From positions 1-40,322 of the IMG/VR virus record IMGVR_UViG_3300009079_000044: DNA of 40,322 nucleotides; one strand, 5' to 3'. Below the pieces are notes generated by a model. It saw only the letters and a list, made by a program, of their open reading frames with translations. It was not told where the DNA came from and did not search any database. This DNA comes from a virus. Shown in pieces: positions 27,937 to 36,840 of the stretch. The translations under genes and the position numbers were made by a program. Position 1 is the first letter of the stretch. Every line of letters starts with the position of its first letter.

Positions 27937-30024
27937 TTATGTTACACAATCTATTACTTGTTTTACTTCACCTTGGAACTCTGCTGGCGGTGTATCTAGT
28001 ATGGGTCGTAATATAGCACCAGAACCAGTATCAGATTTAATGGTAATTATTGGAAGATCGTTCACAATAACTATAGTATTTATTGGTTGTATCTTAGTAA
28101 TAGATCCCTCAAATATTTCAATAGAATATTCATTATCAAATTGATCTGTTGCCGTGTCTCCACCGACTCCCCCAATATAATTTTGACCTGGATTTTGAAT
28201 AAGAATCTTATTCACACTATAATTTCTGGCAATTAATGATTGTGTCTGATTTTCGGTTGAATTATTAATTACTGTGTTTGCAGTTGTAGATACTGAATTA
28301 TCATATAAATCTCCCGTTGGATAATTTTCTCCTTCGGATACAATATAAACCGAATCAACTTCTCCGGCATCATTAATAGTTGCTCTGGCAACGACACCAT
28401 ATCCTTGATTACAATTATCTCTAATCTCCACGAATGGTGGGAATCTATATCCAGAACCTCCATTTGTTACTTTTGCACCAATAACACTTCCGGTTGAACC
28501 AGAAATTGCCCCAATTAATGGTATTGCAGTTGCTCCTGTTCCACCTCCACCAAAAATAGTCACCACAGGAGCACTACAAAATAGTGGTGGTCCGGTATAA
28601 CAACCACCAATTTGATTTGGAATGTTGTTTATTGCACTAAATGCACCCGCAACTCCACCAACAATATCAGTAACTGCTCCAATAGCACCTTGTATTCCAC
28701 CTAATACATCACCAGCAGTTGCTATTGCATTAGTAACATTTGCATTTTCTAAAATTTCATCAAAATTAGGTGTAGGTGCATTTGTCGGTCCGCAACCAAT
28801 TATCCATTCATCAACAATACCATTAGATTTTCCTTTACTCTGATTACAATCAAATAGTCCAACAAGACCTTTGATTGAATCTACACTATTACGCAAAAAT
28901 CCATCAACACTAAATGATGGAGTAAATTCTAAAATTGTCTGGATTCCTCCAAGTGAGGCACTCAATCCGCTTGATATTTTACCAATAATATCATTAACGA
29001 GTACTCCAGTAAATTGATTTGCGGCACAAGACACAAAATTTTGAACATTATCAACTACAGAATTAAGTATCTCTTCTATGAGACTTCCAAGACCACTTAT
29101 GATTGCACCGGCAACACAAGGAATTGCCTGTTCTACTGCCTTAATTGGATTAACCATCGCAGTTTGTGCGGCAACACCAGCAAGATGAGCAGCAGCAGGA
29201 TTTTGAGTTGCTGCCAGAACTATACTATAAACTGAATTATAAAGTAATTGAAGACCACTATTCAATATTGGTATCATACCTTTGTATAAACCATTAACCA
29301 TATTACCAACAAGACCATTTGTAATTGCCTGTATCTTATCGGTTACACGAGTAATTTCATTTGCAATATTTGTAAAGATTGCCGGTGCCTTAATCTTATT
29401 CAGTAAATTACCAACCTCAGTAGATATTTTACCAATAATAGTATTATTTACCGTATTTCCAAGTAGAATTTTATCACCAATTGCACTAAAGGAAGAAATC
29501 TCATCATCTGCAATTGCTTCTGCTTGTTGTGGTGAAACACTTCTTGGAGACTTTTGAGATTTTGCATTTTGTTCAAGTGATTGGTCAGGTTTCAGTGTAC
29601 CATTTGGTTTTTTAACCTTACCAGTATATCCAGTAAAAGGTATAAAAGGTCCGGCATAATCTCCGGAAGGAACTTGTGAAGTTCTTCCAAAACATCCCAT
29701 AATAACTGGAATCTGAGCATTATCTCCATCTAGGAAGAATCCAAATACAGTATCTCCTGGAGATACTTTTACCGTAGTTGCATTATTTCCTGCTCCAGTT
29801 CCTGAAGTTGTTGGTAATAAGCACTGTGCCCATGGTAAATCTTCATTCGGAAGTTCTACCGTATTATAAGGATGATACCCCATAATACGAACTTTAAATC
29901 TATTTCCCCATCCTGCTCCATTTATTTGCCCACCATGAGAACTCTCCGGTGGAATCTGACCTATCCACCAACGGAATCCATCTCTTCCTATAAAATTACT
30001 TTTGAGTAAAGATTCGTCTATCAT
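27937..30024 (-). CDS. 5: Baseplate hub protein gp5-like (695 aa)
   Basis: The N-terminus (about 10-115: FIGRDGFRWWIGQIPPESSH, GNRFKVRIMGYHPYNTVELP, PWAQCLLPTTSGTGAGNNAT, VMGCFGRT) matches the OB-fold domain of T4 gp5, the hub and spike protein. The lysozyme domain of T4 gp5 is not visible; the middle is a long helical, hydrophobic segment (IKAPAIFTNIANEITRV, IKAVEQAIPCVAGAIISGLG). The C-terminus has glycine-rich repeats (IFGGGGTGATAIPLIGAIS). Cyanophage gp5 proteins are of this size. It overlaps the gp27-like gene (ATGA). Confidence 0.8.
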   Translation of the reverse strand: MIDESLLKSNFIGRDGFRWWIGQIPPESSHGGQINGAGWGNRFKVRIMGYHPYNTVELPNEDLPWAQCLLPTTSGTGAGNNATTVKVSPGDTVFGFFLDGDNAQIPVIMGCFGRTSQVPSGDYAGPFIPFTGYTGKVKKPNGTLKPDQSLEQNAKSQKSPRSVSPQQAEAIADDEISSFSAIGDKILLGNTVNNTIIGKISTEVGNLLNKIKAPAIFTNIANEITRVTDKIQAITNGLVGNMVNGLYKGMIPILNSGLQLLYNSVYSIVLAATQNPAAAHLAGVAAQTAMVNPIKAVEQAIPCVAGAIISGLGSLIEEILNSVVDNVQNFVSCAANQFTGVLVNDIIGKISSGLSASLGGIQTILEFTPSFSVDGFLRNSVDSIKGLVGLFDCNQSKGKSNGIVDEWIIGCGPTNAPTPNFDEILENANVTNAIATAGDVLGGIQGAIGAVTDIVGGVAGAFSAINNIPNQIGGCYTGPPLFCSAPVVTIFGGGGTGATAIPLIGAISGSTGSVIGAKVTNGGSGYRFPPFVEIRDNCNQGYGVVARATINDAGEVDSVYIVSEGENYPTGDLYDNSVSTTANTVINNSTENQTQSLIARNYSVNKILIQNPGQNYIGGVGGDTATDQFDNEYSIEIFEGSITKIQPINTIVIVNDLPIITIKSDTGSGAILRPILDTPPAEFQGEVKQVIDCVT

Positions 30025-31364
30025 TTTCTTTCTTTGTTATTGACTCCAAAAGTATCTCTCAGCAATTTCATCGAAGTATAGGAATTATTCACATCAAAAT
30101 GGTGGCAAAGTTCCTTAATCATATATAGACCACTTGTTTCGGAATCGTGTTCGCTTTTATCCGATTTACTATTATTTGGAAATAGGCACTCGATGACATC
30201 ACCCGCTCTTAAATCAGTATTTACGGGAATCATTACACTCAAAGCTTGTGTAAAAAGAATATTGTATCTCATTAAAGATTGAGATTGATATAATGATGGA
30301 TCTGCGTTTTCAGATTTTGATACTTCTTTTTCTACGGTTCCAATATCCAGAATGGCAGTAATAATTCTTGAAGGGGCATCTCCGAGAGATAAATCAGATC
30401 CCTCAGATATTTTAGGAAGTTGTAAATCTGTCCCACCAAGGTTATTAGTTTTATTGGAATAATTTTGTAATTTAAACAGTCCTTCTTTAGGATCAGTAAA
30501 TGTAAAATCTAAAGGATTGAAAAATGTTCTTTGACTTGCATAAGTACCAAGACGAAGTTTCTCAATTAAATTTTGATTTTTCTGTGTACTATAATTCAGA
30601 ATCTTAAATTCATTATCAACTTTTTCATTATTATCATTATAAGAAACTGTCGTTGGACTATAAACATATGTTGCCTTTGATTTTTGAGAGATTAAATTAT
30701 CAATTGCACGAAACTGAAATCCATCCTGAGTTTGATAAAATACAAATCCGGCAGTTGCATTTCCAGAAACTACTGGAACACCTTTAGATGCCAACCAAAT
30801 TAATGTTGTGAAAGGTTTTCTCATATTTCCAATAAATCCATACTTATTGGAAGTCTCATCAATTGTTCCGATACTATCAGTTTTTAGAACATCTGTTAAT
30901 ATTTTACGAACCGACTCACTAATCTTTGATGATGTTGAATATTTTCTTGATACTCGTGAAGTTTCATTCGTGATTGCCTCTCTTGAAACTAGATTTAGAG
31001 TGAAACTTTCTTGCTGTGCTTCTGAGATTACATCGGTAATACTAGAAACATAAAGATATTTTTTTGGATTATTTGAGAAGTCCAAAGATTCTCTTCCCGG
31101 AACATTTCCGGCAATTTTCATTGAGAGCCTTTCACCACCACGAAGAGGAAGACCATTATAAATTGATTGCTTTTCTCCGTCTTGGTCCTTAAAAGATGTA
31201 ATGGTATTTCCAGTATTAACCACCTTGACTCTGGCAGTAATTGTTGGGGAGAAAATATCCTCAAAATATTCGAGTGCGATTGTTCCATTTTTAATATCAA
31301 CCGTCCTTTTCTGGTCGTTTGATTCAAGAACTAATTCTTCATATATGGATTTACTAATTGACAT
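30021..31364 (-). CDS. 27: Baseplate hub protein, gp27-like (447 aa)
   Basis: Between the lysozyme-domain protein and gp5. The sequence (IALEYFEDIFSPTITARVKV, LSMKIAGNVPGRESLDFSNN, LYVSSITDVISEAQQESFTL) has the beta-rich pattern of gp27/Mu gp44-type hub proteins that hold gp5 in the tail tube. The C-terminal VMIPVNTDLRAGDVIECLFP and SGLYMIKELCHHFD fit that family. T4 gp27 is 391 aa, so this is a little longer. The call rests on position and general pattern. Confidence 0.7.
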   Translation of the reverse strand: MSISKSIYEELVLESNDQKRTVDIKNGTIALEYFEDIFSPTITARVKVVNTGNTITSFKDQDGEKQSIYNGLPLRGGERLSMKIAGNVPGRESLDFSNNPKKYLYVSSITDVISEAQQESFTLNLVSREAITNETSRVSRKYSTSSKISESVRKILTDVLKTDSIGTIDETSNKYGFIGNMRKPFTTLIWLASKGVPVVSGNATAGFVFYQTQDGFQFRAIDNLISQKSKATYVYSPTTVSYNDNNEKVDNEFKILNYSTQKNQNLIEKLRLGTYASQRTFFNPLDFTFTDPKEGLFKLQNYSNKTNNLGGTDLQLPKISEGSDLSLGDAPSRIITAILDIGTVEKEVSKSENADPSLYQSQSLMRYNILFTQALSVMIPVNTDLRAGDVIECLFPNNSKSDKSEHDSETSGLYMIKELCHHFDVNNSYTSMKLLRDTFGVNNKERK

Positions 31365-33325
31365 TATAGGTAAGCGAGGTCGAGTAGAAGTTTATTTTTT
31401 ATAAAATTATTTAACAAGGCAAAATCACTTATTGGTGAAGACCCTCCACCAGAAGAACCTCCACCACCAGAAGACATCATTTGTTGTGCCGGTGATGAAG
31501 GATTTTGAGAAACAATCACGGTTGGTCCGGTTCTCTCTTGTGCTAGTGATTGACTTATTTGTGGATTTTGTGGAGTACCGGTTGGTGTTATTTGTGCTGG
31601 TGTTGGGGGTTTTGCTTGTGGTGTTGCTGATTGAGATGCTAGTTGTGCCCGTGGTGATGCTCCCGAAACATTACTTGCAGTAGATCCCGCTGCTCCGTGA
31701 GCTAGCGTTACGCCGCCACTACCAAGAACTTCAGCTTCTCTACCATATCCACTTCCACTAGATAGAGACGATACTTTTCCTACTGCAAGAGGAAAAGCAA
31801 TTTTAGATCCAGGCAAACCAGCAATAGTTGGTCCAACATTTGGATTTATTTCTTGAAGATCTATTCCACCCTGAGTTCTTCCTTTTTTACTGTGAGCTTT
31901 TTGCTCACGTAGAATCATTGATTTTATTTGAGAATCTGAAGCGCCAGCAAGAAGATCTTCTTTGATATTGCCAAAATGAATCCTAGAACCTCTAGCCAAC
32001 ATTGCTTTAACAGCAGCAAAAGCAACATCCCTAGCTTTTTTATAACCATCTTCAGTCATATTTGGTGGGCTTAAATGGAAATGAACGCCATAACGTCCCT
32101 GATCTTCTTTACCATCTCCAGAAGCACCTTGAAGAAAACCACCAGCACCAGTTTGTGGTATTAATGATGTAGTTCCTGTTGATACTGGTCTTGATGGTGC
32201 AGATGATTGTTGAGATGCTTGTGATTGAGAACTTCCAGGTTTGAATGATTTAATAAAAGCATTATGTGTTTTTCTCCTATCAGCATAAACTCTTGGATCC
32301 GGATTCTCCCACTGTATCATAAAATCATCTGCTGCTTGTTCCGGAGAACTAAACTGTTTTCTTAAATATAACGGAGTATTCGGGTCACTCTTTATTGCAA
32401 AATCAATCTGCCCTTTCCAGTTAGTTTTATAATCAGGAACTGCTTTTAAAAATGCTTGTTTTCGGCTAGGAAATGTATATTGAAATAAACCAACTCCTTG
32501 CTTACTATCACCTTTTTCTTGAGCTCCAATTTGAAAACCACTCTCTCCTTGAATATTTGCCAATATACCTAAAGCGTGTATTTCAGAAACTCCTAAACTT
32601 TTAAGATAAGAATATACTGCTTGCGAACTAACCCTTCCACCAGATGTTTCTGGACCTTGACTACCACTATAAGGTGCAGTTCGTTCATAGGCACCCTCAT
32701 TAGTATTTTCAGTTCCGAGTGGTCTGGCATCCTCTCCAGAAGCAATACCCTCACTTAATGGAGTTGTTATTAATTTGATTGCATTCTCAAAGTCAGTACC
32801 CCAATTTTCCACACTTAAATTTAGGTCATCAAAAGCAGTTTTAACTCTTCCAGAAGTATCAGAAAAATCAAATGTCATTAAATTTTGTAAAGATGCACCC
32901 AAAAGTGTTGTAAACTTAGTAAATACGGTCGTAACATTACCAACAAAGTTTCCAAGTATCTTACCCATTTGTTGAGTTCTGGCAATAAACTCTTTACCCA
33001 TCGAAATCCAAGTGGGTAGATTATTAATTATCCATCCTGCGGTCAAATAACTAAGGAATCCCACCAATCTTTCAAAAAATCCTTTGGCACTACCTGCAAT
33101 TAATCCTGCTGCTCCACGAGGTTTTGTTACAAGATTTGGTGCCTCAAGTTCATCCTCTCTCTGTTTTCTTCTTTCATTTTCTATTCTACGATTTTGTAAG
33201 ATTGTTTGCCTTTGAAATATTTCTCGTTTAACTTTTGTTCTATTGAGTAGAATAGTCTGTAACTTTCTAATCGTTTTTGTTGAACCTGTTGGAACTTTTG
33301 ATTGAAGTGGTGATGAGATTGCCAT
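31364..33325 (-). CDS. Tail structural protein with phage tail lysozyme-like domain (653 aa)
   Basis: Residues about 232-355 (YLKSLGVSEIHALGILANIQ, GESGFQIGAQEKGDSKQGVG, LFQYTFPSRKQAFLKAV) match a phage tail lysozyme/transglycosylase-like domain. ANIQGESGF carries a likely catalytic glutamate (about E261), suggesting local cell-wall opening during DNA injection. The N-terminus is basic and helical, and the region around residues 80-150 is helical and hydrophobic. A segment YGVHFHLSPPNMTEDGYK follows, and the C-terminus is Gly/Ser/Pro-rich. The start ATG is preceded by a 1-nt gap from the 577-aa gene. Confidence 0.75.
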   Translation of the reverse strand: MAISSPLQSKVPTGSTKTIRKLQTILLNRTKVKREIFQRQTILQNRRIENERRKQREDELEAPNLVTKPRGAAGLIAGSAKGFFERLVGFLSYLTAGWIINNLPTWISMGKEFIARTQQMGKILGNFVGNVTTVFTKFTTLLGASLQNLMTFDFSDTSGRVKTAFDDLNLSVENWGTDFENAIKLITTPLSEGIASGEDARPLGTENTNEGAYERTAPYSGSQGPETSGGRVSSQAVYSYLKSLGVSEIHALGILANIQGESGFQIGAQEKGDSKQGVGLFQYTFPSRKQAFLKAVPDYKTNWKGQIDFAIKSDPNTPLYLRKQFSSPEQAADDFMIQWENPDPRVYADRRKTHNAFIKSFKPGSSQSQASQQSSAPSRPVSTGTTSLIPQTGAGGFLQGASGDGKEDQGRYGVHFHLSPPNMTEDGYKKARDVAFAAVKAMLARGSRIHFGNIKEDLLAGASDSQIKSMILREQKAHSKKGRTQGGIDLQEINPNVGPTIAGLPGSKIAFPLAVGKVSSLSSGSGYGREAEVLGSGGVTLAHGAAGSTASNVSGASPRAQLASQSATPQAKPPTPAQITPTGTPQNPQISQSLAQERTGPTVIVSQNPSSPAQQMMSSGGGGSSGGGSSPISDFALLNNFIKNKLLLDLAYL

Positions 33326-33326
33326 A

Positions 33327-35060
33327 TTATATCACCACATTATAATTCAGTTGAGAGTAAAGAACATAAAAATTATCAGGATTAGAAGAACTAATCAAAG
33401 GAGTATCGGTTCCATTCGTTGGTGCCTGTGAAATAGAAGATTGTTGATTGTTACTTTGACCCGATGACATCATTACCACATTCGGTGCCGGTTCAGTAAG
33501 TTCTCCTACATTTTGAGTGGGTTTAGGAAGTGGTTGAACCTGTGCTGATGGTAGTGGTACTGCTTGGACTGTAGGTGGTTTTTCGACCAACTTCATTTCA
33601 GTCCAATCCTTGTCTGTTGATTTTGCCCATTCCTTTGCCTGCTGTTGCTGTTCATAAGTCATATTATTCCAGGCAGACTCAATTCTTCCTCTTGCCATAG
33701 AGTTATCTTTATATTTCCAAGCCATCTCAAAGTTTTTCACCATTTCGGGACTTGGTGGAGGAATTGCCGGTGTTTGTGGTTGAGATATTGGTGCTGCCTC
33801 TGATATTGGTTGAGACAACATAGAGTTTTGTGGTTGCACTGCTGCCGGTGCTGCCGCTGGTTCTTCTATTGGTCCTACTATTGTTGGTGGTGGTGTTTCT
33901 GGTTTTGGTGCTGGTTTTGGATTTCCTGCCTTAGGAGTTGTTGGTAAGACTTTTGCCGCTGGTGTTGTTGGTGGTTTTTCTGGTTCATTTGGATTTTTAC
34001 CAAAAATATTACCACCAAACATTTCTCTAATTGAATCTAGACCATATGCAAGACCAAAAGGAATTTTGAGTGCTCCGGGAGCAAGTAAAGCACCAGCGGC
34101 AAGAGCAGAGTCTGTATATTGCCCGGATGCAGCATCCATAACACCACCAACAGCAGTAAGTGCTTTTCCAGCAAAATTGGCAACTGCACCCACACCTCTT
34201 GCAATTGGATTTCCTGATGCTGGAGGTTTTACACCAGGTCCAGCAGGAGGTTTTGGACCACCAGGTTTTGGACCACCAAAAAGACCTCCCACTAATGGAG
34301 CAGCTTGAAGAGCACTTCTTAAAAGTTTTAGAGGAGCTTTGGCAAGTTTAAGTAAAATTGAACCTATTTTTCCAGTAATACCAGTAATAGTTTTGATTAC
34401 CAAATCAAATCCTATTTTGATTGCACCAATAGCAGCTACGCCAAATCCAATATGTTTAAGAACATTATCTTTAATTTCTTCTAATTTGTTTTTATTTCCT
34501 TCTGATGCTGCCTTAAGTGCTTCTATTCCTTGATTAGTCAACCATCCGGCAAATAATGCAGTTAGAGCCTCTCCTATTCTTCCAAATATATTACCAACTT
34601 TCTGCTGCAGAGCCTGAACAGGTTTTGCCAGAGCATTTGTAATTTTTTGTTCTAGTTGAGATTCTTTCCCCAGTCTAATATTTGTTTCGGCAAGTTTTCT
34701 TTCACTTTCTGCTTCTGCCGATGCCTGTTGCTTCTCTACGGCACTATCTTGCTGTATTAGATTAGAAACATTTCCAAGACCATTATTTAGAGTTGTGGTT
34801 TCTGCTCGTAAGGCATCTACTGTACCTCTAAGAGCAGAAATCTCTTGAGTTTGTTGAACATTTTGGACAGTTTGAACCTCCAAATTTCTTTCAACATTAA
34901 CTAAACTTGCCTGAGGTTGCACGGCAAGAGCACCACCTCTTCCTCCACCTCCACCAGGAATACCACCACCTCCACCGGCACCACCACTTATGACAGAACG
35001 AGAAACTGTTCTTGCCACAACATCTATAGTGGGTCCAATTGGAGATGATAGACTAGCCAT
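33327..35060 (-). CDS. Putative tape-measure protein, gp29-like (577 aa)
   Basis: A coiled-coil part (about 60-170: TVDALRAETTTLNNGLGNVS, AEAESERKLAETNIRLGKES) leads to hydrophobic helices (ALTALFAGWLTNQGIEAL, FGVAAIGAIKIGFDLVIKTI) and a long Pro-rich C-terminal part. Immediate location after the gp26/57-aa pair and a length close to T4 gp29 (590 aa) suggest the tail length determinant. It lacks a motif that would prove this. The start overlaps the 57-aa frame by 8 nt. An N-terminal Gly run (GGAGGGGGIPGGGGGRGG) is notable. Confidence 0.6.
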   Translation of the reverse strand: MASLSSPIGPTIDVVARTVSRSVISGGAGGGGGIPGGGGGRGGALAVQPQASLVNVERNLEVQTVQNVQQTQEISALRGTVDALRAETTTLNNGLGNVSNLIQQDSAVEKQQASAEAESERKLAETNIRLGKESQLEQKITNALAKPVQALQQKVGNIFGRIGEALTALFAGWLTNQGIEALKAASEGNKNKLEEIKDNVLKHIGFGVAAIGAIKIGFDLVIKTITGITGKIGSILLKLAKAPLKLLRSALQAAPLVGGLFGGPKPGGPKPPAGPGVKPPASGNPIARGVGAVANFAGKALTAVGGVMDAASGQYTDSALAAGALLAPGALKIPFGLAYGLDSIREMFGGNIFGKNPNEPEKPPTTPAAKVLPTTPKAGNPKPAPKPETPPPTIVGPIEEPAAAPAAVQPQNSMLSQPISEAAPISQPQTPAIPPPSPEMVKNFEMAWKYKDNSMARGRIESAWNNMTYEQQQQAKEWAKSTDKDWTEMKLVEKPPTVQAVPLPSAQVQPLPKPTQNVGELTEPAPNVVMMSSGQSNNQQSSISQAPTNGTDTPLISSSNPDNFYVLYSQLNYNVVI

Positions 35061-35226
35061 TCTGCTGGTTCTTTAGATTTTGCTCTTCAATATATTGAGA
35101 AAGAAGAGTAATATAAACTTCTTTTTCCCAAGGTAACATATTTTCTAACTCCGTTAATGAATATTTATGATGCTGCATTAACTGAAATGTAGTCTTATAG
35201 TATGACTCCAACGAAGTATGAGCCAT
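35053..35226 (-). CDS. Small tail-assembly-type frame (57 aa), probably made by frameshift from gp26
   Basis: Reads MAHTSLESYYKTTFQLMQHH then SLTELENMLPWEKEVYITLL, resembling the short C-terminal extensions of tail-assembly chaperones. Its own ATG has AGGA directly against it and no proper spacing. The frame lies -1 relative to gp26 and starts 3 codons after a T TTT TTC slippery site at the end of gp26, so a gp26 fusion of about 298 aa is likely. It could instead be translated independently at a low level. Confidence 0.7.
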   Translation of the reverse strand: MAHTSLESYYKTTFQLMQHHKYSLTELENMLPWEKEVYITLLSQYIEEQNLKNQQNG

Positions 35227-35228
35227 TC

Positions 35229-35948
35229 CTAGGCGAAAAAAGATGTTAATCCCTCCAGTATGACCTCACTTTCCACATCAGTATTTGGATTTTTCAATTT
35301 AATAGTATAAGAAAGTTTAGGCATCGTCTCAAAAAACTTCTCAATTTCCTTAAACTGATTAGTAGTAAGTTGTTCCAAAAACTCATTTAGTTCTTTTTTA
35401 GTCGTATCAGAAGCATTCCAAGATTCTTCTTCACTATAAATCTGCTCTACACAGGCAGAAATCATCTCAAAAGTATCATCTACACTCACAGATTCATTAT
35501 TATTAAAGTTGTTCTTAATGAACTCCTGCATAGATGGATATTTCATACGAAGAGTTAGAACATCATCAAGTTTAATATCCTTTGAATGATTTTCATCTAC
35601 ATTTACTTTAATTTCATCCAGATTGATTGAAACTGGAACTTGTGTGGTTCCATCATCGGGGCAGGTAATTAAAACATCCACCGACTCTCCAACTGACTTT
35701 CCACGGACATTCAAGAACAAATATTCAATATCAAAAGTTGATAGTTGCTCTACCTTGATTCCTTTCGTAATAATACAATTTGAAATTACGGTTTTTACCG
35801 CTTCTGCAATTTGTTTTGTATCCTCACTTTCCATCGCAATAATTAAAATCTTTTCTTCTTTAACCAGAAAAGGTCTATACTTAATATTCTTTTTTAATGA
35901 TGGAACTTCCAACTCATATGTTGGCACCGCAATTTTTGGTAATGGCAT
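35229..35948 (-). CDS. 26: Baseplate hub/tail assembly protein gp26
   Basis: MPLPKIAVPTYELEVPSLKK, NIKYRPFLVKEEKILIIAME and VEQLSTFDIEYLFLNVRGKS match the T4 baseplate protein family that includes gp26 and gp51. T4 gp26 has 208 aa; here 239. It is needed for hub assembly rather than being a large structural part. Encoded just after a CTAAATA late promoter. The last codons TCT TTT TTC GCC TAG hold a slippery heptamer leading into the 57-aa frame. The protein ends TSFFA. Confidence 0.85.
   Translation of the reverse strand: MPLPKIAVPTYELEVPSLKKNIKYRPFLVKEEKILIIAMESEDTKQIAEAVKTVISNCIITKGIKVEQLSTFDIEYLFLNVRGKSVGESVDVLITCPDDGTTQVPVSINLDEIKVNVDENHSKDIKLDDVLTLRMKYPSMQEFIKNNFNNNESVSVDDTFEMISACVEQIYSEEESWNASDTTKKELNEFLEQLTTNQFKEIEKFFETMPKLSYTIKLKNPNTDVESEVILEGLTSFFA
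35235..35241 (-). promoter_or_regulatory. Candidate programmed -1 frameshift site T TTT TTC
   Basis: The heptamer is in the correct register for slipping (TCT TTT TTC in frame). The -1 frame has no stop before the 57-aa frame: CGC CTA GGA ATG. Confidence 0.7.
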
Positions 35949-35976
35949 AATACTTGAATAAAAACTTCATTAAGGA

Positions 35977-35983
35977 TATTTAG
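35977..35983 (-). promoter_or_regulatory. Late promoter core CTAAATA for gp26
   Basis: 29 nt before the gp26 ATG, directly after the end of the gp54-like gene. Confidence 0.65.
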
Positions 35984-35984
35984 G

Positions 35985-36800
35985 TCAATTATTTAAAATC
36001 GTAGGAAACACACTTCCTTGATTTGGAATTGTACCTCTTACTCCACTTTCACCAAGAGATTGTCCAGTTCTATAAACAACTCTTTGATTATTGCTTTGAT
36101 TATTGCTTTGATTATTATTATTGATTTGATTATTGATTTGATTATTATTATTGCCAATAATTTCATTCAAACTTAATGATTTACCTGCAATATAACGATC
36201 ATACTCAAAAGTCACCGACATCTTAAGAATATCTGATGAACTATAACTTACTGGAATTGATGACATTGCCGATGGAAATAGTCCAATAAAAGTATATTCT
36301 ATTTCTCTATTATAATCTCTATCAAACTTTGTGATTGTAGTTCTATCAGATTTATAATATTCTGGATATTGCATTCTAGAGATATAATCCTTACGATTCT
36401 GCCCTATTGGAGCAAGACTACTTCCAATTGGATTATTGGAACCACTTGCAATAAACTCCATCCAACTTTCCATAAATTTAAGAGCATTATAATTTTTATC
36501 TACATAAAATTCTAGACTGATTGGAATATATTGTCTGGTGTGTGCAAACTTCTCCGTTATACCCATAAAGTTCCCACTAACATTAGCAGTTGCCAAAGAA
36601 GTAGTTGGAAGAGATGCCGAAAAACAAAGTAATCCAGCATCTTCGGCAATAAATCTTTGACTAATTCCTTTACGAAAAAGATATGCCATTAGTGGTCCCC
36701 CAAGAGGTCCTACACCACCAAATCTTACTTCATAATGAGAAGTCTGTGCAAGATTCGTGAAGAGTGGTTTAAAGTCGGATATTCTGCGGATACTAGGCAC
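35985..36800 (-). CDS. Baseplate tail-tube initiator, gp54-like (271 aa)
   Basis: Tail tube-type protein. LAQTSHYEVRFGGVGPLGG, RFIAEDAGLLCFSASLPTTS and NFMGITEKFAHTRQYIPISL are the pattern of a cyanophage tube-initiator protein; FIGLFPSAMSSIPVSYSSSD then SVTFEYDRYIAG resembles the C-terminal part of T4 gp54/gp19. T4 gp54 has 320 aa. An Asn/Gln-rich low-complexity part (NNNNQINNQINNNNQSNNQ) near residues 218-240 is encoded by short DNA repeats. Another tube-family protein is an alternative. Transcribed from the divergent late promoter. Confidence 0.65.
   Translation of the reverse strand: MPSIRRISDFKPLFTNLAQTSHYEVRFGGVGPLGGPLMAYLFRKGISQRFIAEDAGLLCFSASLPTTSLATANVSGNFMGITEKFAHTRQYIPISLEFYVDKNYNALKFMESWMEFIASGSNNPIGSSLAPIGQNRKDYISRMQYPEYYKSDRTTITKFDRDYNREIEYTFIGLFPSAMSSIPVSYSSSDILKMSVTFEYDRYIAGKSLSLNEIIGNNNNQINNQINNNNQSNNQSNNQRVVYRTGQSLGESGVRGTIPNQGSVFPTILNN
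36090..36152. repeat. Short tandem repeats encoding an Asn/Gln tract
   Basis: Alternating TTTGATTATTG(C) and TTATTATTATTG units. They encode the low-complexity part of the gp54-like protein on the minus strand. Confidence 0.8.
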
Positions 36801-36801
36801 T

Positions 36802-36808
36802 CTAAATA
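36802..36808 (+). promoter_or_regulatory. Late promoter core CTAAATA, plus strand
   Basis: 32 nt before the gp4 ATG. Forms a 9-bp inverted repeat with the minus-strand core. Confidence 0.75.
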
Positions 36809-36833
36809 CCTTTATGAGTCTTATTAGTATAAG

Positions 36834-36840
36834 TATTTAG
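36834..36840 (-). promoter_or_regulatory. Late promoter core CTAAATA, minus strand
   Basis: 33 nt before the gp54-like ATG, ending just before the gp4 ATG. Confidence 0.75.
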
